From NCBI GenBank assembly GCA_028821605.1, contig JAPPFM010000019.1, positions 1 through 61,031 of the forward strand: 61,031 nt of DNA, written 5' to 3'. The notes below the pieces were generated by a model. It was given only the letters and a program-made list of their open reading frames with translations, was not told where the DNA came from and made no database searches. This DNA comes from Candidatus Poribacteria bacterium. Lineage in GTDB: Bacteria > Poribacteria > WGA-4E > WGA-3G. Positions 17,621 to 24,803 of the stretch are shown here, one piece after another. Every line of letters starts with the position of its first letter. The first letter of the stretch is position 1. The translations under genes were made by a program, and so were the position numbers.

Positions 17621-18382
17621 TGTCGGTGTTCCAGCAGCGTTGCTACCCAGCCGATAGGAGAAATTGTGTCCAAAATAGAGATCTCTCGCAGTTTCACTAT
17701 TTATGAGTTCCATAGGCGTTCCGGTGAGGGTAATTTTTCCATCAACAATGATGTATGCCCTATCAACAATGTCAAGCGTTTCGGCGGCATTATGATCTGT
17801 AATAAGCACCCCCAGGTTGCGGTCGCGTAAGTGTGCGATGAGCTGCTTAATGTCAGCAACAGCAATCGGATCTATTCCGGAAAGCGGTTCATCGAGCAAA
17901 ATGAAATCGGGTTGTGCCGCGAGGGCTCGTGCTATCTCCGCGCGACGACATTCACCTCCTGAAAGTGTATATGCCTTGCGTGGTAAAAGGTTTGAAATGC
18001 CGAGTTCGTCTGTCAATTCACGGATACGAGGCTCCCGTTCTGATTTCGGTACGCCTTGTACTTCGAGAATCGCCTCAATGTTCTGTTGAACCGTCAGTTT
18101 ACGGAAAATCGATGTCTCTTGTGCAAGGTAGCCGATGCCGAGCCTCGCACGTTTATACATCGGATAGAAGGTGATGTCTTTATCGTCGTAGGTGATTCTA
18201 CCAGTATTCGGACGGATCAACCCTACGACCATGTAAAATGTTGTCGATTTTCCAGCACCGTTGGGACCGAGTAAGCCTACAACTTCACCCTGTTGGACCG
18301 ACAGGCTCACTTCGTTAACAACAATGGGACCGCGCCGCGTATAGCGTTTTACGAGTCTGTGTGCTTGTAGTTCTATTGCCAT
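17612..18382 (-). CDS. lptB: LPS export ABC transporter ATP-binding protein
   Basis: A 256-residue ATPase. Walker A is GPNGAGKSTT (~residue 38), the Q-loop region AQETSIFRKLTV is typical of LptB, the signature is LSGGECRRAEIARAL, Walker B is FILLDEPLSGIDP and the H-loop is LITDHNAAETLD. LptB2 works with LptFG and LptC to lift LPS from the inner membrane onto the LptA bridge. lptF/lptG are not in the window. It lies between lptA and rpoN in the conserved order. Confidence 0.93.
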   Translation of the reverse strand: MAIELQAHRLVKRYTRRGPIVVNEVSLSVQQGEVVGLLGPNGAGKSTTFYMVVGLIRPNTGRITYDDKDITFYPMYKRARLGIGYLAQETSIFRKLTVQQNIEAILEVQGVPKSEREPRIRELTDELGISNLLPRKAYTLSGGECRRAEIARALAAQPDFILLDEPLSGIDPIAVADIKQLIAHLRDRNLGVLITDHNAAETLDIVDRAYIIVDGKITLTGTPMELINSETARDLYFGHNFSYRLGSNAAGTPTDY

Positions 18383-18387
18383 GATTT

Positions 18388-18480
18388 TTTTAACAGTTAT
18401 CGGTTTTCAGTTAAGAGGTTTGTGTTTAACACGGGAAATCCACAGAAACACCTTCTTGTTACTGACAACTATTCCTCATA
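18388..18480. repeat. Palindromic intergenic repeat between lptA and lptB
   Basis: AGTTATCGGTTTTCAGTTAAG, then CACCTTCTTGTTACTGACAA and CTATTCCTCAT, ending at the lptA stop codon. It fills the entire gap between the two genes. Confidence 0.6.
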
Positions 18481-18482
18481 TC

Positions 18483-19433
18483 TTAATTATTTTCAGATTC
18501 TTTCGTTTCGGTGTTTGAATCTGCGTCATCGGGGTCTTCAGGGTCTGTATCTGTTTCTTCCTCCGAGTCCGCATCTTCAGAGTTTTCAGTATCTGTATTA
18601 GGTTCCTCTTCTGTTTCTTCTTCTGCGTCCCCTTCAGCATTATCAGTCTCGGTATTTGTGTCTTCTTGTGTCTGATCTTCTGTTTCCTCAGGAGCAGTTG
18701 TAGAAGTTTCTTCTTCGCTGGTCTCTGCGCCACTCTCAGTGTTTTCGGTTTCTTCTGTAGTTACCGGTGCTGCTTGTGTAACAGTAACCTTAAATTTGAC
18801 ATCGCCCTCAGCAGTCTGTTTGCCAGTTATCCGATTGAAAGTGAAGAATTTAGTTTCGAGTCGATCCTTGTTTTGTAAGACGACAACGTTATCTTTAAGG
18901 ATAATAGTACTTGTGAGATTGTCCATGACAGCGTGGTCACAGGTAGCAAAGATATCTTGATCGCGGATTTCTACATTGCCCTCAGCGACGATTTCTTTTG
19001 TCGTTTCAGTTTCTAAGTCACGCTTGAGGGTGATTTTGTCGGCGTTGAGAAACCCGATCTCAATTCCCTGCTCGTTACGCCGAACCGTCTTGGCTTCGCC
19101 AATAAGAATCGTTATGCCTTTCTGCTCGTAACTTTCCATCCTTTTCGAGGTGCCGGTGATTATTTCTTTGGTCATTTCTGCTGCAGCACCGGTATCTTCA
19201 GCAGTGCCGGTTTTTTGTTCAGTGTTCTCTGTGGTTTGCATTTCCACACTGCTAACTGAAGAAGGTTCTTCTATTGCTGTGTTCTCTGCGGCGAGAGTTA
19301 GGGACACAAGACAGACAAGAAGAGTTAGGAAACCTGCATACGTACAAAGATTACAAAATTTGCGAAGTCGAGATCTATGTTTGTGCTTACTCTGGTTTGG
19401 TTGCAGTCTTATGGTGTTCATGCGCTTTCTCAT
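18483..19433 (-). CDS. lptA: LptA/OstA-like LPS transport protein with acidic tail
   Basis: A 316-residue protein. A cationic N-terminus and hydrophobic segment (NLCTYAGFLTLLVCLVSLTLA, ~28-48) form a signal peptide. Residues ~105-220 are the OstA beta-jellyroll (ADKITLKRDLETETTKEIVAEGNVEI, FNRITGKQTAEGDVKFKV). The last ~95 residues are almost only D, E, T, N and S. This tail is not part of known LptA structures; it could bind divalent cations or be a low-complexity expansion. The start may be Met1 or Met5. The gene overlaps lptC by 47 bp. Confidence 0.8.
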   Translation of the reverse strand: MRKRMNTIRLQPNQSKHKHRSRLRKFCNLCTYAGFLTLLVCLVSLTLAAENTAIEEPSSVSSVEMQTTENTEQKTGTAEDTGAAAEMTKEIITGTSKRMESYEQKGITILIGEAKTVRRNEQGIEIGFLNADKITLKRDLETETTKEIVAEGNVEIRDQDIFATCDHAVMDNLTSTIILKDNVVVLQNKDRLETKFFTFNRITGKQTAEGDVKFKVTVTQAAPVTTEETENTESGAETSEEETSTTAPEETEDQTQEDTNTETDNAEGDAEEETEEEPNTDTENSEDADSEEETDTDPEDPDDADSNTETKESENN

Positions 19434-20061
19434 CTTTTGAGTGAAGTTTGAATTGATTGTTTTTCATTTCTACGGTTTCGAGCGTCGGATTGGCATACAT
19501 TTTTATTCCGACCCAGGTGGAATCTCCACGGACGAGTGTCGCTTTGTCAGGGGCGTATAGTCTGCCCATCCGGTTTTGCCAATGGAGAGTATCGGTATAC
19601 AAGGTGCCATCTTTACTGATACCCACGACGTTACCTGAGAGGTGCAGATTGTCTTTTTTGCTACCCGTGAGAAATTGTTTGCCTTTCTGGCTACTCAAGG
19701 TGATAGAAACGGCACCATTTTCAAAAATTTCGACAGTCGGGTTTTCCACTTCAATGTAACTTCCGTGAAATGTTGAAGCGTCTCCGACAAGTGTCCATTT
19801 AATAATGCCTGCCTCGGTGTGTTGCGTAGAAAACTGCTCCAATTTCTGGGTTGGTACCACTTCTACAGGTTCATCAGTTACACCGACTGGGGTCTCTGTG
19901 TTTTTACAACAAATTACGCAAAGTAGCAGACAAAAAGACAACCACGTGCCGATCTTGCTAAGGTTGTGTTTTCCACCGTTGATGCATCCAAATCCACTGT
20001 GCTGGGTATTGTTGAATATAAGATTCAATAATTTTTGTGAATTTCTGCGTATTGATAACAA
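19387..20061 (-). CDS. lptC: LPS export periplasmic protein LptC-like
   Basis: A 224-residue frame. A hydrophobic segment (WLSFCLLLCVICC, ~residues 39-51) ends in cysteines that could be a lipoprotein site. The C-terminal ~140 residues match the LptC beta-jellyroll (VENPTVEIFENGAVSITLSSQKGKQFL, LHLSGNVVGISKDGTLYTDTLHW). It would receive LPS from LptBFG and pass it to LptA. The start is unsettled: the first Met overlaps the upstream acyltransferase gene by 104 bp, and I see no convincing ribosome site closer to the membrane segment. Confidence 0.8.
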   Translation of the reverse strand: MLSIRRNSQKLLNLIFNNTQHSGFGCINGGKHNLSKIGTWLSFCLLLCVICCKNTETPVGVTDEPVEVVPTQKLEQFSTQHTEAGIIKWTLVGDASTFHGSYIEVENPTVEIFENGAVSITLSSQKGKQFLTGSKKDNLHLSGNVVGISKDGTLYTDTLHWQNRMGRLYAPDKATLVRGDSTWVGIKMYANPTLETVEMKNNQFKLHSKDEKAHEHHKTATKPE

Positions 20062-20830
20062 GATCTTTCTCTTTTATATCTGTCCGTTTCAACGCCAAGG
20101 GCGGTTCGATAATTGCGCGGTGTGAACCATCGGGTTGACGAATAATAAACGTTGGCAGTATCGCGGCACCTGTTTTGAGGGCAATAGCAACTGGGCTATA
20201 CGGCGTATAGGCGTGCCGACCGAAAAAATCGACAAAAACGCCGTTCACGGCTGTATCTACATCAGCGACAATTCCAAGTAATTCGTTACGTTTGAGACAC
20301 CGAAGGGCATGGCGCACCCCTGTATCTCGATCGATAGTAGCATATCCCGCTTTCTCTCGGTAACTGGAGACCAAGGCGTTCAAACGAGGCGAACGCAATT
20401 CACGAACAATAGGTGTGAGGGGCGCAATTGTGGCGGAAATACTCGCAGCGAGAAGTTCCCAGTTCCCAAAATGCCCAGTTAGAATGATTGCACCTTTCCC
20501 TTGGGAAAGTGCTTGCTCTACATGCTCAGTCCCCTCAAACGTAACATATTGTTGAATCTGCTGCCTGTCTAAGCGGGGGAACTGCATAAACTCTACGACA
20601 GTTTTCCCTAAGTTTTCAAAGCATTGTTTTGCTATTGCTTTAACCTTGCGTTCGTCTGAAAGCACCAAGCTGCACCTTAAATGTTCATACGTCAGTTCTC
20701 TTTGCTGCGGTGCCAGCCGAAACACAAGGGCACCTAACCATCCACCCATAGTCAGTGTTATTGGGCGCGGCAGTCGAGACACACAGAATCCGATCAATTT
20801 GGCGGCAAACTCATAACACCAGTCTTTCAT
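19958..20830 (-). CDS. LpxL/HtrB-family lipid A acyltransferase
   Basis: A 290-residue inner-membrane acyltransferase. An N-terminal amphipathic anchor (LIGFCVSRLPRPITLTMGGWLGALVF) precedes the H(X)4E catalytic motif in TGHFGNWELLAA (~residue 125). RDTGVRHALRCLKRNELLGIVADVDTA and FFGRHAYTPYSPVAIALKTGAAILP are typical of LpxL/LpxM. It adds a secondary acyl chain to lipid A or a similar lipid. It is first in the block with lptC, lptA and lptB, which fits LPS biogenesis. Confidence 0.88.
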   Translation of the reverse strand: MKDWCYEFAAKLIGFCVSRLPRPITLTMGGWLGALVFRLAPQQRELTYEHLRCSLVLSDERKVKAIAKQCFENLGKTVVEFMQFPRLDRQQIQQYVTFEGTEHVEQALSQGKGAIILTGHFGNWELLAASISATIAPLTPIVRELRSPRLNALVSSYREKAGYATIDRDTGVRHALRCLKRNELLGIVADVDTAVNGVFVDFFGRHAYTPYSPVAIALKTGAAILPTFIIRQPDGSHRAIIEPPLALKRTDIKEKDLVINTQKFTKIIESYIQQYPAQWIWMHQRWKTQP

Positions 20831-21038
20831 TGGTTAAATAGTATACTAAATTTCTGGCAAAATTACAAAGAAAAATGCAAAGCAACGTAAATCCTCCCGC
20901 ATATACGGCAGAATTTGATATTTTGTTGCATTACAAGTGGATTTCCTTTGTTTTTTAGAATATCTGTTAGGAGAGCTGAATACCTCTGCCCACAGATTAT
21001 ATGAAAATATGAAGACAGTTGTTTAGCGATCAGAACTC

Positions 21039-21132
21039 TCACCGCCGCTGGCGAGGGAGTTTTGCTTGGGTGTTTCTGCTAGTATCCTCGCCCTTCCACA
21101 ATATCTAATTAATTGTAGGTTTTACTATAAAT
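21039..21132. repeat. TTTACTATAAA-type MITE, reverse copy
   Basis: CACCGCCGCTGGCGAGG, GTATCCTCGCC and AATTGTAGGTTTTACTATAAA occur in this order. They are the reverse complement of the core and left end of the element at 58443-58566. It lies in the 364-bp gap before the MATE gene; nothing else is evident in that gap. Confidence 0.55.
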
Positions 21133-21194
21133 ATCACTTGATTTCCATCGTAACCCATGTTAAGTTATGGGACAGAAATGGAACGGAAATCTCT

Positions 21195-22514
21195 ATGAGT
21201 AACCCAAAAGACATCAATAAGCAGATCTATCGACTTGCACTTCCCAACATCATTAGTAACTTCTCCATTCCACTTTTAGGTGCTGTGGATACCGCCTTGA
21301 TGGGGCGGTTAGAATCTGAATACTACCTCGGTGCAGTCGGTATTGGTGGTATTATCTTCAGTTTCATCTATTGGGGGTTTGGATTTCTCAGAATGGCAAC
21401 GACGGGACTGACAGCGCAAGCCTTCGGAGAAAAAGACCTCCGGGAATGCGGACGTTTGCTGCTAAGAGCGATATGCATCGGTATCACATCAAGCTTATTA
21501 CTCCTTATCTTTCAGTGGCAGCTGATTGATCTCAGTTTCCTCCTCATTGATGCGAGCCCTGATGTGGAGCATCTCGCCCGCATCTATTTCCATATCCGTA
21601 TCTATGCGGCCCCAGCAACGTTATGCCTACACGCCTTTCACGGTGTCTTTTTGGGGTTACAGAATGCCCGCTATCCGATGCTATTGACGATTATGGTGAA
21701 CCTCGTCAATGTCATCCTGAACTTGGTATTTGTGTGGTTGTTCGGTATGAAGGTGGCAGGGATCGCTTTGGCGACTGTCATTGCGCAATATGTTGGATTA
21801 TTTGTAGCAGTTCTACTCTTTTCGAGATACTATCGCGGTATTTTGCCAGCATGGGATTTCTGGGAAATCTTATCATTTTCCAAACTCAAACGATTCCTTA
21901 ACATTAGTGCGGACATCTTCATCAGGACCTGCTGCCTTGTGTTTAGCCACGCCGTTTTCACAGCGAAATCTGCGGCTTTGAGTGATACTCTCCTCGCGAT
22001 TAACACAATCTTGCTCCAGTTTATTAATCTTTTATCTTATGCGATTGATGGATTCGCTTTTGCAGCGGAGAGTCTTATTGGTAAGTACAAAGGTGCTCAG
22101 GACCTACAGAATCTGAAACGGACGACGCGTCAAATCTTCCTCTGGGCGTTTCTGTTTGGGGGCGTACTTATGTTAATTTTCGTGCTGTTTGGGAAACACT
22201 TGCTGCATCTTTTCACCAATCAGATGCCGCTTATCGAACAAGCGAAACCGTATCTCATTTGGATAATTATCGCTCCTGTTATCAATGTTACCGCCTACAT
22301 TTGGGATGGGATCTTTCTGGGAGCGACTGCTTCTAAGGCATTACGAAATTCTGTGATTGTCTCAACGACGCTCTTTTTAAGTGCTGTTTATCTACTGATA
22401 CCCTTTGGCAATCACGGGTTATGGGGTGCGTATACACTCCTTCTGATTGCCCGCGGTGTTTCGTTGACGGTGTTGGCACCGAAATATTTATTTAAACGTG
22501 AGTTTGATAATTGA
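21195..22514 (+). CDS. MATE family efflux transporter (DinF type)
   Basis: A 439-residue, 12-helix transporter, start set at MSNPKDINKQIYRLALPNI; an upstream frame extension runs into repeat DNA. The N-half motif PLLGAVDTALMGRL and the charged GLTAQAFGEKD loop are those of the DinF branch of MATE exporters, Na+- or H+-coupled pumps for cationic compounds. Two pseudo-symmetric six-helix halves are visible. A MITE with AGGACTTACGCA ends begins 14 bp after its stop. Confidence 0.88.
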   Translation: MSNPKDINKQIYRLALPNIISNFSIPLLGAVDTALMGRLESEYYLGAVGIGGIIFSFIYWGFGFLRMATTGLTAQAFGEKDLRECGRLLLRAICIGITSSLLLLIFQWQLIDLSFLLIDASPDVEHLARIYFHIRIYAAPATLCLHAFHGVFLGLQNARYPMLLTIMVNLVNVILNLVFVWLFGMKVAGIALATVIAQYVGLFVAVLLFSRYYRGILPAWDFWEILSFSKLKRFLNISADIFIRTCCLVFSHAVFTAKSAALSDTLLAINTILLQFINLLSYAIDGFAFAAESLIGKYKGAQDLQNLKRTTRQIFLWAFLFGGVLMLIFVLFGKHLLHLFTNQMPLIEQAKPYLIWIIIAPVINVTAYIWDGIFLGATASKALRNSVIVSTTLFLSAVYLLIPFGNHGLWGAYTLLLIARGVSLTVLAPKYLFKREFDN

Positions 22515-22527
22515 ATGTGGGTTGAAC

Positions 22528-22649
22528 AGGACTTACGCAGAAAGCGAATATTCGGATGAAAGGATGGAAGGCAGGGAAGGATGGAACCCACCATCCACAC
22601 TTCCAATCCTCCGATTCTGCAGGAAAGGAAGGAGTTTTGCGTAAGCCCT
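22528..22649. mobile_element. MITE with AGGACTTACGCA terminal repeats, copy 1
   Basis: A 122-bp element. AGGACTTACGCA at the left end is mirrored by TGCGTAAGCCCT at 22638-22649, with an inner palindrome (GGATGGAAGG ... CCATCC). No coding capacity. A relative with the same ends is at 51824-51944. Confidence 0.75.
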
Positions 22650-22689
22650 ATTGAAGAAAAATGGGGTAAATGAAACCATAAAAATTGTA

Positions 22690-22718
22690 TTGCATCAAGT
22701 CTGAATTCATGTTAAAAT
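22690..22718 (+). promoter_or_regulatory. Promoter-like boxes before the orphan omega-RNA copy
   Basis: TTGCAT (22690-22695), a 17-bp spacer and TAAAAT (22713-22718). A transcript from ~22725 would begin about 30 nt before the omega-RNA-like scaffold. It could also serve the S41 protease gene. Confidence 0.5.
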
Positions 22719-22755
22719 AAAAGCGAATCTCAAAATGTTGACAAAGTTAAGGTAA

Positions 22756-22937
22756 GTCAACTACCCAAGTCTAAAGACTTGGGCTTGTGCGAAGCGCATG
22801 CCGAGCGTCCACTCCACAAGGTAAACGGTTTTCTACAGTAAACTATCGCGGTATCTTGGCGTGGCAGCCAGCACTATGTTTCGGATGCTCCTCAAGTCTG
22901 ATTCCTCTTGGGTACTGTGATCTGGATGGGGCAACAG
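22756..22937 (+). ncRNA. Protein-less copy of the IsrB omega-RNA region
   Basis: Starting at GTCAACTACCCAAGTC, this segment follows the plus-to-minus counterpart at 14895-14714 closely. It keeps the first hairpin, ACGGTTTTCTACAGTAA, GGCGTGGCAGCCAGCAC, TTTCGGATGCTCCTCAAGTC and GATTCCTCTTGG. One hairpin loop is different in sequence, but its closing stem CTTGTG/CACAAG is kept. No isrB follows; similarity ends near GGGGCAAC. It may be a relic or a guide-RNA gene acting in trans with the 13.8-kb protein. Confidence 0.6.
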
Positions 22938-23094
22938 ACACCCACGAAAGCGGCGTTTGACATGGTAACATGTCGTATTTGATATGTTTGGCATGCGTTG
23001 GTACTTTTTATTGTAGTATTCATACCGTCAAGGCACGCTAACAACCCAACACCCGCCTACATCCCAAACCTGAAGGATTGGGCCTTGGCGGGAG
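22756..23094 (+). mobile_element. Internally deleted IsrB element
   Basis: The left end is nearly the same as in the full element. The right part has a hairpin, ATCCCAAACCTGAAGGATTGGG, at 23061-23082, in the place of the right-end hairpin CCCACGTCTGAAGACTTGGG of the complete copy. About 120 bp between them match nothing I recognise. The whole looks like a non-autonomous derivative. Confidence 0.5.
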
Positions 23095-23131
23095 AAAATA
23101 GATAAAATTTAGATCTACAAAGGGAACTCTC

Positions 23132-24676
23132 ATGAAAAGATACACTTTGTCCTTCATCGTTTTAGTGATTGCTATCGGCATTCCATTTCTGCTCATTACG
23201 CCAAATGAAAGAGATGTCATGAGTGGAGATGAACGCGTGACGCGCGAGTTGCTAAACGACGCGCTCAGAAAAGCGATTCAAATTGCGACAGAGAATTATT
23301 ATAAGCCGATAGAAGATCCCAACAAGATGTATCGTGGTGCGATCAAAGGGGCATTGGCATCCCTTGAAGATGACTACACGTACTATATCTTGAGGCGTGA
23401 GCATCAGCGCGCTGTCGAAAATCTCTACAAAGCAGAATTTGGAGGACTTGGTGTTCAAATCTATAACGACCACCGTGGGTTCATTAAGATTTCTAAACCG
23501 ATTCCGAATACACCCGCTGCGCTCGCGAACCTCCAAGCGGGCGATTACATTACCAAAGTCGATGGCAAGCGGATCCATCTGAGCGAAAAAACTGGTATGA
23601 CTCGTGCCAGCGTGATTGATTTACTGAGAGGAAAAACCGGCACCGATGTAACGATCACAGTGCAACGCAAATTTCTTGAACCCTTTGAAGTAACACTAAC
23701 GCGTGCCATTGTTCCGATCAGGAGTGTGAAGTCCACAATGCTTGACGGGAATATCGGGTATATTCAGATTTCAGGGTTCATCGGAAGCAAGGAGGGGACA
23801 GAAGAAGAGTTTAAAAATGCACTCACAGCGCACCAAGCCGCTCGCATGAAAGCCTTGATTTTAGATTTACGAGGCAATCAAGGTGGGCTTCTGAACGCTG
23901 CATATCACATCGCCGATGCCTTTATTGACAAAGGTCTCATCGTATCAACAAAAAGCGAAACAAACAGTAAATTTGATGAGGAATATCCGGCGACGCCCAA
24001 TCTTTCATGTCCATCAGATATCCCCCTCATTGTCCTCGTCAATGAATATAGTGCGAGTGCTTCCGAAATCGTAGCGGGCGCGATTAAGGATACGCGTCGC
24101 GGGATACTCGTTGGACAGAAAACTTACGGCAAAGGGGTCGTCCAAAAACGCTACGAACTGCCAGATCGCAGCTCAATGTCGCTCACGATCTCAACCTATT
24201 ATACACCAAATGGCACCTCAATTAACGAGGTAGGGATTACGCCGCAGGTCTCCATTGAACGTGAAGAACCGGACGAGATAGAAAGCATAATGCGCAGAAA
24301 GGTGGATTCAACCGATTCCGTCGAAGATTTTGTCTCAAAATGGATCGATGACGCACACCAGACACCTGGCGAAATGCCAAAAGATTTCTCTCTGCTTGAA
24401 AAGGATCTTCCTAAATTGCAGCGAACGCTTGAAGCAGACAATATTACCGTCGACCTACAATGGTTGAGACAGCGTGCAGAGCAGTACTTTAACCTCTATG
24501 TCGGTATCGACAAAGTAGTGAATTTACCGTACGACCGACAATTGAAGGAGGCAATCCGCATCATTGAAGCGAATGAAGTTGAGAAGTATCTCAATCCGAT
24601 ACCTGAAACAGCGGAACCGCCTTCAACGACACAAGCGAATATGCCTCCGGAACATGAGACGACAACTGAAGAATAG
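23132..24676 (+). CDS. S41 C-terminal processing protease with PDZ domain
   Basis: A 514-residue exported serine protease. Signal peptide YTLSFIVLVIAIGIPFLLI (~3-21). An N-terminal helical part includes the DDYTYYILRREH motif. The PDZ domain (~90-190) has GLGVQIYN. The catalytic core has the Ser in NEYSASASEIVAGAIKD (~310) and the Lys in TYGKGVVQ (~334), about 25 residues apart as in CtpA/Prc. A C-terminal helical extension ends in a Pro/Thr-rich tail. It degrades or trims periplasmic proteins; targets unknown. Confidence 0.92.
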   Translation: MKRYTLSFIVLVIAIGIPFLLITPNERDVMSGDERVTRELLNDALRKAIQIATENYYKPIEDPNKMYRGAIKGALASLEDDYTYYILRREHQRAVENLYKAEFGGLGVQIYNDHRGFIKISKPIPNTPAALANLQAGDYITKVDGKRIHLSEKTGMTRASVIDLLRGKTGTDVTITVQRKFLEPFEVTLTRAIVPIRSVKSTMLDGNIGYIQISGFIGSKEGTEEEFKNALTAHQAARMKALILDLRGNQGGLLNAAYHIADAFIDKGLIVSTKSETNSKFDEEYPATPNLSCPSDIPLIVLVNEYSASASEIVAGAIKDTRRGILVGQKTYGKGVVQKRYELPDRSSMSLTISTYYTPNGTSINEVGITPQVSIEREEPDEIESIMRRKVDSTDSVEDFVSKWIDDAHQTPGEMPKDFSLLEKDLPKLQRTLEADNITVDLQWLRQRAEQYFNLYVGIDKVVNLPYDRQLKEAIRIIEANEVEKYLNPIPETAEPPSTTQANMPPEHETTTEE

Positions 24677-24703
24677 GCAATCTGTGGTAGAGGGGTTGGT
24701 TCG

Positions 24704-24742
24704 TTGAACAACTGTCTATATATTTCGGGCTTTACTATAAAC
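24704..24742. repeat. One-ended copy of the TTTACTATAAA MITE
   Basis: TTGAACAACTGTCTATATAT then GGGCTTTACTATAAA match the right end of the element at 58443-58566 (TTGATCAACTGTTCATATAT ... GATTTTACTATAAA). The other half is absent. Confidence 0.45.
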
Positions 24743-24803
24743 GAAAAACGGTTTCTCTGAGTAACCCCATTCATCCATCACCGCGCTCTCCTGAATATAA
24801 AAC

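Noticed and set aside
18483-18733. A lysine-rich frame of 85 codons on the minus strand in the lptA tail
   Set aside because: It is the shifted reading of the GAA/GAT-rich lptA tail, with no ribosome site of its own.
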